This document shows positions 12,546 through 24,753 of a DNA stretch of 64,000 bases, one piece after another. A model generated the notes under the pieces. That model ran no database searches, had not been told where the DNA came from, and worked only from the letters and a program-made list of their open reading frames with translations. A program made the position numbers and the translations under genes. Positions within the stretch are counted from its first letter, which is position 1. The number at the start of each line of letters is the position of its first letter. This stretch comes from Powellomyces hirtus (taxonomy: Eukaryota; Chytridiomycota; Chytridiomycetes; Spizellomycetales; Powellomycetaceae), in NCBI GenBank assembly GCA_025526995.1, contig JAHLKG010000028.1, positions 310,001-374,000 on the forward strand, read 5' to 3'.

Positions 12546-14796
12546 CTAAGCTCTCGCTTTACCCTTGTTGCTGGCCGGTGTGGTCGGGCCTGCAAGTTCC
12601 CTCGCCAGTTCATCTGCCTTCTCCCGTGGCAGATGCTGCATGGCATGTGCCAGCAGGGCTCTCAACCTGCTATTCTCCGCGTCCTGCTGCGTGCTGGCCG
12701 GGGCGGCGGTTCCTGCTGCTGGGGTGTGGCTAGCACCATGTGCGTGATGATGGTGCCGTTTGTTGACTGACGTCTTTTGCCTCATCAAGGCCGCGTCCCC
12801 CGCGCTGCCCACAATGAGGGTCGTGTCGGACGCCGGGTGCGGGGACGGCGGCTGGGTGTTGTGGTTGTAGGATGCGCCTCGAGCAGAAGGCCGGACAAGG
12901 GTCGTGTTCCACGAGTCTGGTGGGGAACTGAGGAAATGGAGGTCGGGCGTGGTGGGCAGGTTGGAGGGCAGGCTGGTGGAGGGTGCGGGTGCGGGTGCTG
13001 TTGGGGCCGTGGACGGAATGGTGGTGGCAGCCGACGTGGTACGTGAGGTATCCGGGGAAGATCTGGCGGTGATGTGGGTGGGGCCGCTGGACTGGTTGGA
13101 GCAGGGTGCATCGGGAGGGGGCGCCAGAGCTGGGTGGTGCTCCGAATGCCGCCGTTGGGTGGTGATGTGGTTGGGGTTGGTGCTGCCATCACCTTCGCCA
13201 TCGGAAAGAAGGGCGTCCAGATCACTGGCCGTCACTCGAGGCAATGGGCGTTCAGCTTCCTCGAGAATCATCTTGACCCGTTTCTCGACATCTTCCCGTT
13301 GGACGCTGCGAATGGATGCCGGGCGGTTGTTTCCAGGCCCATTACCAACTTCCGTGCTGCTGCCACCATTCAAGAGCCGGTTGTGGTGGTGGTGAAGATG
13401 GGACGTGGAGGACGAAGCAGCATTGGTGCTGTCCAGCCAGGCGTCCTCGTCTTCCGCGATCGCAGCCTCAAGGTTCGCCACCTGCCTGCACATGGGGCAC
13501 AGAAACATGATGCCCGAGCCGAGAAGCGGCGTGACGCACTTGTAGTGGAAGCAGTGGGAGCATGGGGCGAGGAAGAGGGATTGGAAGGGAGAGAGGCTGT
13601 TCAGGCAAATACAGCATTCGGAGGTGGGAACGTCGTGGGGCCCTGCGGTGGGATTCATGGCCGAGATCAGATTGCCGACGGCAGTGCGGAGTCTGCAAAA
13701 CAATGGGCACAGAAAAAGAGAGGGAAGGGATGAGAGATGGTCATAGCGGCCACAACCCCCCAAGTGTGCAGGGGACCAATGATGTTGCAAGTGCAAGATA
13801 GGAGCAACCCAACGAGGCAAGGTCGATTTTTTTATCTTGTTCTGTCTTTCTGTGCCTACGTTACCTTTCCGGATTCAACCGTCGACTGACGCCCGTCTTG
13901 ACGGTCACAAATATTTTGAACATGACACACTTATAAATCTCCTCCACGCGGCCCTGGTAATCCACCCCGAGCTGGACTACATCTCCATTCTTCAACGTGT
14001 AAGGGGGTGACTCTCTACCGGAAGGTGACAATCGGAGCCGGTTGAGAAAGGTGCCAGAAGAGGAACCGACGTCTCTGAAATACACGGCTCCGTCCCGGTC
14101 GACCCAGATTTCAGCGTGCGTGCGCGAGACGACTTTGGAGCGGAAGGCGACATAATCGGCTTTGCGTTTGACTGTTTTGCCGTCACTGCTGCGTTTCAGT
14201 TCGCCAATATGGGCAGCTAGCTCAGCTTCAGTATCGAGTTGTTGTTGTTGTAACTGCTGCTGCTGTTGCTGCAACAAACTGACAATGGGCGGACTCTCGG
14301 CATCAAACTCCATCTCCTCCAACCCGTTGGCAACGTTATGGCTGCGATCTCTCCTACTTTTGGTCTTGGTGGCGTGGCGTGAGACTTTGGTATTATGCCG
14401 GTCGACTTTCCGGCCAATGCGCACAATGCTGCCTGGGTAGAGGTCCTTTTCGACGGGGAGAAACGAAAAGGCCGTGTACGCAGTGTGGCGTCCAGCGGCG
14501 TCAGCAGCAGCTATGTGGGCAGGGCGGTCCGAATGCGGGAACAGCTGGATGCGAACCGTGATCTGCGATGACGGTGAGGATGGGGAGGGAGGAGAGGATA
14601 GCAGCGAGTCGCTGGTGGTGTTGTTGGTGGGAGCGTTTGTGTCGATCGGGTTGGGTGATGTGGTGGTAGAAGGCGCTCCAGGGTTCCGTGAGACGTCGAG
14701 GACGCCATTGTTGTTGTGGAGCGGCGGTGTAAAGTGAGTAACCGTTGGGTCCGAGGCCGAGGGGGAGTGTGGTGGAACCAGCGAGCTGTCGGCCAT
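12546..14796 (-). CDS. FHA-RING E3 ubiquitin ligase, Dma1/Dma2-like
   Basis: Nuclear or septal checkpoint ubiquitin ligase that recognises phospho-threonine. Two exons (14796-13865 and 13692-12546; intron 172 bp) give 692 aa. The FHA domain lies around residues 125-300: IVRIGRK, then SRTHAEIWVDRDG, VGSSSGTFLNRLRLSPSGRE and LGVDYQGR.EEIYKCVM, wording very close to fungal Dma1 proteins. The RING follows directly with CCICLNSLSPFQ, CSHCFHYKCV and CPMCRQVANLEA. The FHA core is split by an insert rich in Q (residues 175-192) and basic residues. The C-terminal half is Ser/Thr/Pro/His-rich and probably disordered. Family members restrain septation or mitotic exit and ubiquitylate septins; that role is inferred by homology. 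Confidence 0.9.
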
Positions 14797-15227
14797 TGAG
14801 TCTGAGGATATAGAGGAGAGGGACAGAGCACAACGAGTGAGGGAGATGGGACAGACTGGAGAGACTGGAGAGACGTTGGAATGGTGGGTCAGTCAATATC
14901 GATATGGAACAGATATCACAGTAGTATTTGATCGATACACAAAGTAATCGTTGAGTGTATTCTCAGACTTTTCACCATCTCACACTCGGAAGTCAGGTCG
15001 TCAGTCAGTCACACTTTCACAATACAGAAATGCGCAGTAATAAAACAGTGGAGGGAGAAGTGTGACATTGCACTGACTGACTCATCGAGTTTTACATCAC
15101 GTGAGTCAGTAGGTGGTCGGTGGCAACTTGAGCCATCTCGTCTCCCTGCTAACCACAACTTGCGCAGAGTTCGTAACTACTAACATTATGCTATCCGAAT
15201 GAAAAGCATAGTGGGGAAGATATGAAG

Positions 15228-15262
15228 TCTCAGTTAGTATATTGGCTAGTATCCCCGCCTGT
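15228..15262 (+). pseudogene. 5'-half tRNA-Asp fragment
   Basis: Thirty-five bases match the 5' half of the tRNA-Asp gene at 15331-15412, with about four mismatches, running from the first base to the anticodon loop. The match stops at the anticodon, where the intron of the real gene would follow; no 3' half is found nearby. It lies about 70 bp away in the opposite orientation. It may be a partial duplication or a reinserted tRNA half. Confidence 0.7.
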
Positions 15263-15330
15263 GGTGGGAGTTATGGATTGGCCCTTTTCGCAGGTACAAC
15301 TAGGAACAAAATAATCCTAAAAAAAGTAAG

Positions 15331-15412
15331 CTCCCAGGCCCGGAGTCGAACCGGGCTCTCCCGCGGACTGCCGGATGACAGGCGGGGATACTAGCCGATA
15401 TACTACCTGGGA
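15331..15412 (-). tRNA. tRNA-Asp(GTC) with 10-nt intron
   Basis: 82 nt on the minus strand. Acceptor TCCCAGG pairs with CCTGGGA, followed by discriminator G. The anticodon stem CCCGC/GCGGG closes on loop CTGTCA-C after removal of a 10-nt intron at 15366-15375 located 3' of position 37, the canonical site for eukaryotic nuclear tRNA introns. The T arm reads GGTTCGACTCC. The body closely resembles eukaryotic tRNA-Asp(GTC). Confidence 0.92.
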
Positions 15413-15944
15413 TCGATGGATGATGCATTGATCTTTGAATATTCATTGATTTGACTAAACGGGCGGTTCCTTGTCATTCCAATGCATGGCTGCCTCCGGT
15501 CGCAATGCATTCGCATGCCGAGTGAGAGCAGCAAGGACCCAGGCCTCAAATATTTTAATACAAGACCACTAATATGTACACATATTGGGACGCAAGTGAT
15601 GGGACCCGTCTGAGACCCATTAGTGGACCCCTTTAAGTCTCAGGGAAATTTGAATAAGGGAGGAGAGAAACCGTCTTTAGCTATGGTATAGCTTTCTTAG
15701 CGGTCTTGGCCATACAAAGCGTTTGCCGCCACTTGGGCTTAACACCCTCTATGCCAGGAACGTGCTCTTAGTACTCATAATGCTGAAATATGGGGCTTAA
15801 TGAAACTGCAAGGAGCATGCACCAATAAACGGCTCTGCTGCACAAAGAGCCAGATGCCTTCTTTATGAACGGCCAATTCTATCAATGCACTTTCGACAAA
15901 TGCATACTGGTCAGGAAGGGCAGCGGCCCTTGCCGTTTTGTCGA
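15413..15944. other. Intergenic region between tRNA-Asp and tRNA-Gly
   Basis: No gene recognised. Short ORFs end in the tRNA genes and carry no motif. Confidence 0.4.
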
Positions 15945-16016
15945 GCAACCATAGTATAGTGGTTAATATACTCGCCTTCCAAGCGAGTGGCCCGGGTTCG
16001 AATCCCGGTGGTTGCA
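15945..16016 (+). tRNA. tRNA-Gly(TCC)
   Basis: 72 nt. Acceptor GCAACCA pairs with TGGTTGC, discriminator A. Anticodon stem CTCGC/GCGAG with loop CTTCCAA gives anticodon TCC (reads GGA). The T arm is GGGTTCGAATCCC. No intron. Confidence 0.95.
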
Positions 16017-17960
16017 ATTTCGCTTCGACCTCTCACTAATGACGTGGTTTTTATTTTTCGGGGGTTTTTTTTTTTGTTTTTTACACCCGCGCAACCCACT
16101 AAAGGTCAAGGACATAAGAGGAAATGCAATCCAGCGAAACGCTCCGCTTTGTTGAGCTGCCGACACGGTCAGCGGGAAATCCTTTTCGTTTACTCAACTG
16201 AAAATTTGGGGGGGACGCCGCCCAAGGGTTTTCCATCACAGACGGAAACAAAGAAAACGACTGCCATTGTAGCGAACGTATGATGGAGAGGCATACATAT
16301 TACATATTTAAGAAAGAGCCATATGACAAAGGTATATACGAGTCAAATGATCGGCAGCGACCACAAGGCGCCTGCTCTCTACCGAAATAATAGGCGAAGG
16401 AACCCGTTCTGTAAACTCACCCGTACCCTGAGTGGCAGCTCAGAACCGCACTTGCGCGGGAACCGCAATGCAGTCCGTCCATGCACTTCCCGACCGCACC
16501 ACTCGACCTTTTGCAAAAAAGAAACAAGAACAGAAAAAGACAGTGAGCCACAAGCCTCATCATCACCCTTCTTCATTTGCACTTTCTCACACACCACACG
16601 CACTGCCAAAACATAAAAATCAGGACGAAGAATTCTCTAGTGTTTTGTGCCCCAGCCTTGCGAGCCGAGACACGATTGTGTTTGTTCCACATGATATCAT
16701 CTCGGAATGGGTTGTCTCATCATCTTTTCGGCGGCAGAGTGCGTGCGTGTGTGTGGGGTCCTCCATCCCCATTCTTCTTTTCCCGAGACGTCAAACAACG
16801 ATACTCACCATATGTGCTTGCCTGTCGGACGCTGGGTCTTCACGTCGTTTCGAGCACGGCCAATAATCTCCGTTCGAGAACATCTATCCCAACAACAAGG
16901 AAAAGACAAAAAAAAACCGTTCAGTCACCCACATCTACATTTCCATGTTCAAACGACGGACGGGATCTCCCACATGGGAGTTTCTTTTTTTGTGCTTTGT
17001 ATCAGTAGGAAGGCAGACATATGTTACATCGTCACCGACCCAGAGGTCTAGGACGCCTTTGTGACATCCATATGCGTTCTCATCAGGTTTGTGTGTGTTT
17101 TTCCTCCCATGTAGGCAGATCCACCATCGTTACGCGGGGTCAAGAGGGAGAGAGTTTGCGTACATACCTTGGTGAAAGAGTCCCGCGGGCCGAAGCCCAA
17201 ATGTTGCAGCTGAGATGTGAAAGTTAAAGTTTTTATACTCGCCGTTCGGGGAAGAAAGAAACCGAACGATGGGAGTCACGTGCCCGTGGCTTGGCCCATT
17301 GCTTGATCAGAAGACATATCTGTCCATTAATGGTTATCTTCACGAACAAACATTTCTTGAATATGGAACAGATAAAACAATTGCAAGGAATGGAAATGGG
17401 AGGGAGGGTGTTTTTATATATCGCAATTTTATGTGTTTACAAACAGGGAGTCGGGCGTCATGGAGTAAAAGAACGACGCGGGAGAGAATCCAACGGAGCA
17501 AGAGATGGTGCTCCAAATCTGCACACAAGTATCTCCAGCAGCTACGAGTTCGGTGCAACTATTCTCCCGATCCATCCCTAGATCCCTCAATATGCTCCAA
17601 TTCCGTTTCTCATTTTCTGGATAAATCGCACATCGTCTTCCCTTTTTCCCACCAACACAAACAACGTTTGGAGGCAATAGCTTTTCCAAACGCGTCGTAC
17701 AGGAGGTGTCCACCTTGGGCCACCCATTTGCGATAGATAGATATTCCAACCAATTTTGTTTGTTTGTTTGGTTTCGCTCTCCGTTCTTCCTTCCGCTAGT
17801 CCCTCCAATCTACATGCTCCAAAGAATAACAACAAAAACACAGCAAGATTCGTGCGCCGAAACAAGGAACGACCAAAAAGCCGATGCGGATACGAATTTC
17901 CAACAGTTCCGAACCGAATAGACACACCGCTTCGAAGGATTTCTCCTTCCTATTTCTTGA
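16017..17960. other. Gene-poor region downstream of the velvet gene
   Basis: Almost 2 kb with only short, overlapping ORFs in several frames, none with a motif or convincing splice structure. It includes the 3' flank of the velvet gene. I see no RNA gene, repeat or transposon signature. Confidence 0.4.
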
Positions 17961-20551
17961 CTACATCCAGTTGCCAGTACCGTCACCACCGCGCGATGAG
18001 ACCGGACCGCTCGAGCCTGCCGATCCACCTGGAACGGCAATGTGCGATTGAGCCGATGGCGCCTGGGACATGGGTCCGCCTCCAGATTGAACGTTCTGCT
18101 GTTGCGGATTGCCTTGCTGTGATGGTTGACCGCTACCGGCCGGTCCTTGCATCTAACGGGTGTCTCGTCAGTAATCTCGAGAAGACGAGGTTGTTTCATT
18201 TTGAGCGTAAAGTGCAGCAGGCTGGGATGGATAACCTACAAAGCCACCTCCGTGGGTATCATCTTGATTGGGTAGCTTGGTCGCGTGACCTCCAGATCGC
18301 TGATCGCGGTTGGGTCCCTGCCCACCAGACGGATCGCTCGACGGGTGCGATCCGGGCGCAATTCCTGCGGGATGACCGCCAGAATAGGGATACGGCAATC
18401 CTCCGGGCTGAGGCGGACCACCGCCGGGTGGCACAGTAGCAGATGCATATGGCGATCCGTAGTATCCGGGATGACCAACGTAGTGGCCCGTGGCGGCGCC
18501 GACGTATGCCTTGTCGTGCTGCATATGCGGAGGCCCATGTTCCCCGTGTTGAGCGTGCTGGGGAGGTGGCGGCGGACGGCCCGACAGGTCACCAGGACCA
18601 GGCACGTGAAAGTTTTGGTTGAATCCGTAATTGGGTGCATATTTCTGTGCATGTCCCGGTTCTGTTTTGTAGTCACCGTGCTTTGGCGGCCCACCTTGAT
18701 GGTGCCCATAGTACGGATTGGGCGGGCCCTGGGGGGGAATGGTAGCATGATCGCTGGGAGGCTGTCCGGGACCTTGAGGAGCGGAAGATCTGACGTTAGG
18801 ATCTTCGTAGGGATGGGCGGGCATGTACGGTCCAGGCGCCGGCCCATAGCCGGGGTGGCCGCGGTAATCGCGATGATGCCAGTCCAGCATGCCACCTTCG
18901 TGGTCGCGGGGCTGATACATATGGGGAGGAGGTGGGTATAGGGGGCGCTGACTCGGGTTGTAGGGAACCGGATACTGCCCGTCTTGGTCAGGTCCCGAAG
19001 GACCTCCTCCAACGGGAGGCTGTTGGTAGGACGCATTGGGATCATAATGAGGAGGCATGGGCTGGTACCCGTGAGGAGGAATGCCGCCTTGGTAAGGATC
19101 GCCATGGCCATGCCAGACCTTGGGAGGCATGGGTCCCATGGGGCCGTAATGCGGGTACGGGTGACCGGAAGGATCGTGTGGCATATGCCCATAGTGACGA
19201 GGATCGGGGTGACCCATCCCTCCTGGTTGACGAGAAGGATCGTACCCACGGTCATACCCGGGAGCAGGGTAGGGCTGCTGCGGATGGCCACTCCTTTCGG
19301 CGGCATCCTTCTGTGAACGGCCAAACAAGAGCGCGGTAAGAAAAGCGAACGAAGGCTAATTGAGAAAGCGATAAAAGCCCGTTTTCACGTACCGAACTGC
19401 TGCCCTTGTTATTGCTCGTCCTCCTCCTTTGCGCCGAGTCAGGGCGGGCCTCGTCAGAATATCCAGATTCTGAACCATTGTCACTCCCGCCCGCACTTCC
19501 GCGGCGGCCCTTCTTGCGACTGCGCTTCTTCCCACCGTCGGCGCTGTCGTCAGGATCGTGATGCCCTTTCTTGCCTCTGCCCCTACGATGCCACGACCAT
19601 AAAATTAGCATCACCTCATAAGACTTCTGCGTAAGTAAAATTACTTACTTTCGCATTCGCAACTCTTTTCTAATTCTGATTTTCAATCCCTGTTCCGCAA
19701 ATGTTCTTGACAGAAACGTTGACTCTACCACAAAAAGGAAAAGGTATGAGATGTGGGAGGAGAACTGTTGGTTCTTGCGATACTGGCGCCCAAGCACCCA
19801 ATGCGATCCCGACTGCTCACCTTCCATTCCAGGAAACTTCTTGGCGGGATAAACGTTGAAAATGTCAGAGCAGATGGATGTACAGTGGTAAATCTCTGTG
19901 TTGATAATCTCAAACAAGGAGAACTGTCGGGAGGGGATTTGATAAGAAACATGTGAGGATTCAACATGTGACTCCAGTTGCGACGGGGTGAGAGATTCGC
20001 ACCTTGAGGCGATAAGTGCCTTCCATTCGGACGGAGAGATCAGGGAAGACGAAAAAGGCGCCGTCCTTATTGTCCAGATCTTTCAAGCGATATAGAGAAG
20101 AAACAATGGAACCCGTTGTGGAACGAGTCTTTCCATCTCGCAAAAGATGTAACTCTTCTTCGCTCTCTGGAGCGATCAGAGAAGCGTACATGAAATAGTA
20201 TGGATTATATAGATATGAGCTGTGGAAGCGCACGGCAAGAAAACAGAGAAAGGGAAACAAGGGATGAAGATGATTAAACAATTCAGTCAAGAGCAAGAGA
20301 AAAGCAGCGGATCTCCTCTGCCAAAACCCACGCTAGAACTTACTTTTCGTCGGCAAAGGATGTGCTCTTGATCTCCAATTGCTGTTTGACACGAAGACAA
20401 AAGAAGAATTCATCAGAACCGCTAGCAGCGATAGTCGCAAACGCAAAAACTCCATCCAGCCCGCTCAATGATATATCCCAAGCGCAAGAATGAACGCGGC
20501 CGGGAAGAGAGTGCGAATAAAAAAAAAAGGCGCAAGGAACTTTACGCGTGT

Positions 20552-20601
<50 letters not shown>

Positions 20602-21014
20602 TCACTTACGATAATGGGAGGCGGGTCCAATGGTCTGCGGTCGACTTTTTCGCCAAAGCCGCACATGCGGGAATGCTTTGGCTGTTGCCTGAGTTTCAAG
20701 ACATAGTTTCTAGGGTGGGAAGGCGAGAGATGTCCGGATAAACGAGAACGCAGAGGTGAATACGTGAGCAACGAGGGTGGGGGGGCGGTGATTTGTACAT
20801 ACCTGGTAGTGCGTTGACGCGGACTCTGGTTGAGTGTGATGAACTGGTAGGGATTGCTGTCCTGGGTGTGGGTGGAAGCGGTGGTGACTGTCGTCGTCGT
20901 CGTCGACGTCGACGTCGTGGGTGTTGGCGGCGGCAGAGGAGGCAGTAGCAGCTGGCTTTGTTGCTGTTGTTGTTGTTGCTGCTGCTGCAGCTGCGCCTGG
21001 CCGGACGAGGACAT
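17961..21014 (-). CDS. Velvet-domain transcriptional regulator with long Pro/Gly/His/Tyr-rich tail
   Basis: Fungal-specific DNA-binding velvet factor linking development and secondary metabolism. Exons (minus): 21014-20803, 20709-20610, 20381-20344, 20219-20003, 19923-19821, 19724-19649, 19582-19393, 19310-18240 and 18152-17961, about 732 aa. After a Q-rich N-terminus the velvet fold starts at YVLKLRQQPKHSRMCGFGEK, then DRRPLDPPPII, QLEIKSTSF, YNPYYFMYASLI and FFVFPDLSVRMEGTYRLK, ending near FPGMEG..STFLSRTFAEQG. A basic stretch follows, then about 420 residues of P, G, H, Y and Q. The last intron (18153-18239) is inferred: donor GTAGGT, branch site TACTGAC, acceptor TTAG and a frame-consistent tail of the same composition. 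Without it the protein would end at 18168. The domain set is closest to VosA/VelB; subfamily not certain. Confidence 0.9.
20554..20599. repeat. (GA)n dinucleotide microsatellite
   Basis: About 23 GA units inside intron 2 of the velvet gene, starting a few bases after its 5' splice site; on the transcript it reads (CU)n. A shift in length would alter the distance from donor to branch site. Confidence 0.95.
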
Positions 21015-21323
21015 TGCACGGGCGAGATGCCGAGCGAGGCTGGCTGGCTAGTTTTGTTCGGGTTGTGGGTTTGGGAAAAACCGGGGAACGAGCAAGGAGC
21101 AGGGGAATAGTAGGTACGTGGTTGCCCGTGTGTTGTCTGGGGTTTGGTAAGGGCGGGTGGTTGTGTCGGTGAGGGTGGGCACAGGTCAGCCCGAGCAGAC
21201 GAGTCACACGCGTGAAGGCAGTTTGGGACCTCGGTAGGAAAAAGAAAACCGGAACGACTGTGGCCGAGTGCGTTGTGCGTGTTTAGATCCGGGCCTTGGG
21301 GCTTGGTCCCCGCCCTGCAAACA

Positions 21324-21342
21324 ACACACACACACACACACA
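21324..21342. repeat. (AC)n dinucleotide microsatellite
   Basis: Nine to ten AC units upstream of the velvet gene. The surrounding 21015-21852 shows no gene. Confidence 0.9.
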
Positions 21343-21852
21343 GACAAGAGAGACAGTAGACGACACTCACTCCGACGACACAGACTCTACTGACTCTTGT
21401 CGATGGGGGGGCAACACACTGTCAATCACAAGCACGTAGTAGCCAGTTGTTGTTGTTGCGCAGGCAGGCAGTTGCCCAACGACTACAGTATGATCTATTA
21501 TTTACACTCTGAACTATCGATACTGCGATGACAAAAAGGCAATCAATCAATTAATGAACGCGTACTACATACAGGATTTACACGGCATAGTCCAATGGGT
21601 CGAATAGGGGCATAATGTGAATAGACTACAGTCATATACCCCGCATGTAGGCTATCGATAGTTTGTTAAGAGAGTTAACGTAACGCGAGTGAATCGGTGA
21701 ATGAGTCAATTCAATAGACGAGGGCCCGGGTCGGTCGGGTTTGATTTGGCGCGTTTTGTTTCATGGGTTTGTTTGTGGACGGAAGAGAGACTGCCAAGAT
21801 GGATGATCATCCCATGGAGTTTACAGCGACGAGACGAGCAAAAACATACTCA

Positions 21853-21925
21853 TGCTCAAGCTCGGGATTGAACCGAGGACCTTCTGCGTGTAAAGCAGAC
21901 ATCATAACCACTAGACTACTCGAGC
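21853..21925 (-). tRNA. tRNA-Val(TAC), second copy
   Basis: 73 nt, nearly identical to the gene at 11985-12057 but on the opposite strand; the T loop differs (TTCAATC instead of TTCAAAC). Acceptor GCTCGAG/CTTGAGC, anticodon TAC, no intron. Confidence 0.95.
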
Positions 21926-22365
21926 TGATTCTGACACGAAGGACTCCATATATCCCCCCAATACGAGTGTGAATGAATAAATGCAATGGCATGACGTATC
22001 ACATGACATACATCTGGTCATACGTCATCCCTCCCTCTCAACTGTGACGCGATGACACAACTTTGCACACGAGTCATCATGACTGAGTGTGATGAACACT
22101 CCTCGGAAATTTGCACACTCTGTTGGTTGCTGTGCTGTGCTGTCTACCGTGCTATCCGTCTACCGTATATATTCCTCAACCGCCCCCATCTTTCGCCCCA
22201 CTCAACCCACAAACCAGCCCTTCCTCTCAATCATCCGTCTTCTCCCTCGTATATATTGACTGACATTACATACCTTTCAAGCGCCTCTTTCCCCCTGTAC
22301 AAAGCTTACCCCCATTCACAAACACACCTCCACTCTCTTTCGCACACACCCACTGGCATAAAACA

Positions 22366-24753
22366 ATGGTCTCCTGGTTTTCACGCACCGACGACCCGGC
22401 TCACAATGCAAAGCAGAAGGTCGAGGATGTGGCTCACGAGACAAAACAGGCCGCTGAAGATGGTACGGGAAAACCCCTGCACAGAATAACTGCTTTTTTC
22501 CTCCTGTTGCGTCGTGACTGATGTTCCCCCACCCCTTTCTCTGTCGGTTTAGTTGCCCACGCGTTCGATAACCGCACATCCGGCCGCAATGTTGCCCACG
22601 CCGTAAACCAGAGCGCCGAGGATATCGCCCATTACACCAAACAACGCGCCGAAGACGCCCAACACGGCGCCCGCTCCTTCGTCAATGAAGCCCGCGACGG
22701 CGTCACCCAGGCCGAACGATCCGCTTCCAACGCGCTAGCCGACGCCGAGCACAAGGCTCAAGAGGCCAAACAAGGCCTCATGTCCTCGTGGTTTGGCGCT
22801 AAAGCCAAAGTCGAGGACACGGCCGCCCACGCCGCCGACCAAGCCCGCTCCGCTGCTCGTCAGGCTGAGCAAGCCGGTCAGGACACGGTCAACCGCACCA
22901 AGCGCGCTCTGTCCGATGCCGGCGACGCAGCCTCTGAACGCGCCGCAGAGGCCTCCCGCCGCGTCGACCAAGCCGCAGAGTCTGCCTCCACTTCCTTCTG
23001 GAACACCAAACAAAAAGCCGAACAGCTGGCCAAAGACGACCTCGAACGCGCCAAACAGACCGTCGGGTACGCCACCGACAAAGCGTCCGACAAGGCCATG
23101 CAGATCTCCCAAAAGGCCGACGAGGCCGGCACCTCCTTCCTGAACTCGCTGTGGGGTGCCAAGCAAAAAACCGAACAAGCCGTCCACACCACGGCCGACC
23201 AAGCCCAAGCCGCCGCCAACCACGCCGTGCAAACCGGCAAAGAAGACTTTGAAATCGTCAAGCGCTCCGTCGTCAACTCGGCCCGCGCCGCCGAGCACAA
23301 GGCCGAGGACGTGTACCAGCAAGCGAAACACACGGCCGAAAATACCCTCCATGCCGTTGAACACAAGGCGGAGGAAACCAAAGACTCGTTCTTTTCGTCC
23401 CTGTGGGGCGCCAAGAAGAAGACGGAGCAAGTCGCGGCGAATGTGACTCACAAGGCCCAGGACACGGCTGCGTACGCTGCCCATGTCGCCAAGGACGGAT
23501 ACGAGAATGCCAAGCACTCGGTGGAAAGCACCATCAGCAAGGCGGAAGATGGCGCTGCCGATATTTCGCGTCGCGCCGATGCCGCAGGTGAACGTGCGTG
23601 GAACCAAACCAAGCAGACGGCGGCCGAGACCAAGGACGCGGCTGAAAAGTCGTGGTGGGGTGTCAAGCAGGATGTGAAGGAGGCTGCCACCGAAGCCGAA
23701 CGCAAAGCGGAGAATGTCAAGGATGCCGCGGAAAAGTCCTGGTGGGGTGTCAAGAAGGACGCCAAGGAGGCTGCCGCTGAAGCGGAACGTAAGGCGGAGA
23801 ATGCGTGGGCCAGCACCAAACAGACTGCTGCCGAAACAAAGGACGCGGCGGACAAGTCGTGGTGGGGCGCCAAGAGGGACGCCAAGGAAGCTGTCAATCA
23901 GGCCGAACGAAAGGCGGAGAGTGCCAAGGACGCGGCTGAAAATTCGTGGTGGGGTGTCAAGAAAGACGCCAAGGACGCTGCCCACGAAGCCGAGCGCAAA
24001 ACCGAAAACGTGTGGTCGCAGACGAAATCTAGCGCCAAAGCTGCCGAGGCCGAGGCCGAACACAAAGCGGCTTCCACGTGGTCATCCTGGTTCGGCTCCT
24101 CCACTCCCAAAGAAGCCGCTCACCAGACGGCACACACCGCCGAACGCAAAGCCGACGACGCTGCGCACACGCTCCGCCAAAAAGCCGAAGACGTTGCGCA
24201 CGCCGCCAAGCAGAAAACCGAGGACGCGGCGCACTCGCTCCGCCAACGCGCCGAGGACGTCCAACACAGCGTCTCATCGAAACTCAACACGGGCACCTCA
24301 TCATCATCATCATCATCATCCATACCGCAAGTCAAGGTGCACGACCCCAACACCAGTAAAGTGGAGAGCACGGTCGGCGCGCTCACGGGTCTGTCGACGC
24401 AAGTCGACCCACTCCCGCACTATGTCCTTGCGGCGGTGTCGGCCGGCTATGCCGGCTATGCGCAGCGCACCCTACGCAACCCGGCGGCCACGCTCCTCTT
24501 TGGAAGTGTCGGCGCTGCGTTTGCGTACTCGGGCTACCTCCTCAAACAAGGCGAGATCCGAATGGGCTATGACGTGGCGACGGTTGCGTCGGCGGGTCTG
24601 CTTGGGTACTCGCTGCCCCGCGCCGCTCGACGACCCGAGTTGATGTGGAAGGGTATGGCGGGTCTGGGTGCTGCGAGTCTGGCGGGCAACGGAGCCAAGA
24701 CGTGGCAGATTCGAACGGGCACACCCCGCGATGTCAATGTGGAGGTCAAGTAA
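22366..24753 (+). CDS. LEA_4-like repeat protein fused to a C-terminal membrane domain
   Basis: Predicted protein of 765 aa from two exons (22366-22462 and 22553-24753). Residues about 25-610 are a long amphipathic helix array rich in A, K, E, D and Q, with degenerate 11-residue units like AEHKAEDVYQQ and a recurring longer block KSWWGVKKDAKEAAAEAERK. This is the style of group-3 LEA proteins, which protect membranes and proteins during drying. The last 120 residues are hydrophobic, with at least three membrane helices (HYVLAAVSAGYAGYA, AATLLFGSVGAAFAYSGYLL, DVATVASAGLLGYSL). The order Gly/Ala-rich helix, LLFGS, YSGYLL is reminiscent of the TMEM14 family; that match is tentative. The fusion suggests a membrane-anchored protectant, an inference. 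A tract of Ser codons (TCA repeat) joins the two parts. A TATA-like GTATATATT lies at about 22249. Confidence 0.8.

Noticed and set aside
12194..12646. Proline-rich minus-strand ORF downstream of the FHA-RING gene
   Set aside because: The proline run is the translation of the 27-nt G tract; it overlaps the 3' UTR.
20558..20741. ORFs across the GA microsatellite
   Set aside because: Alternating Arg-Glu frames are produced by the repeat itself.
22735..24063. 442-codon minus-strand ORF
   Set aside because: It is antisense to the LEA-like repeat gene and open only because of the repeat.
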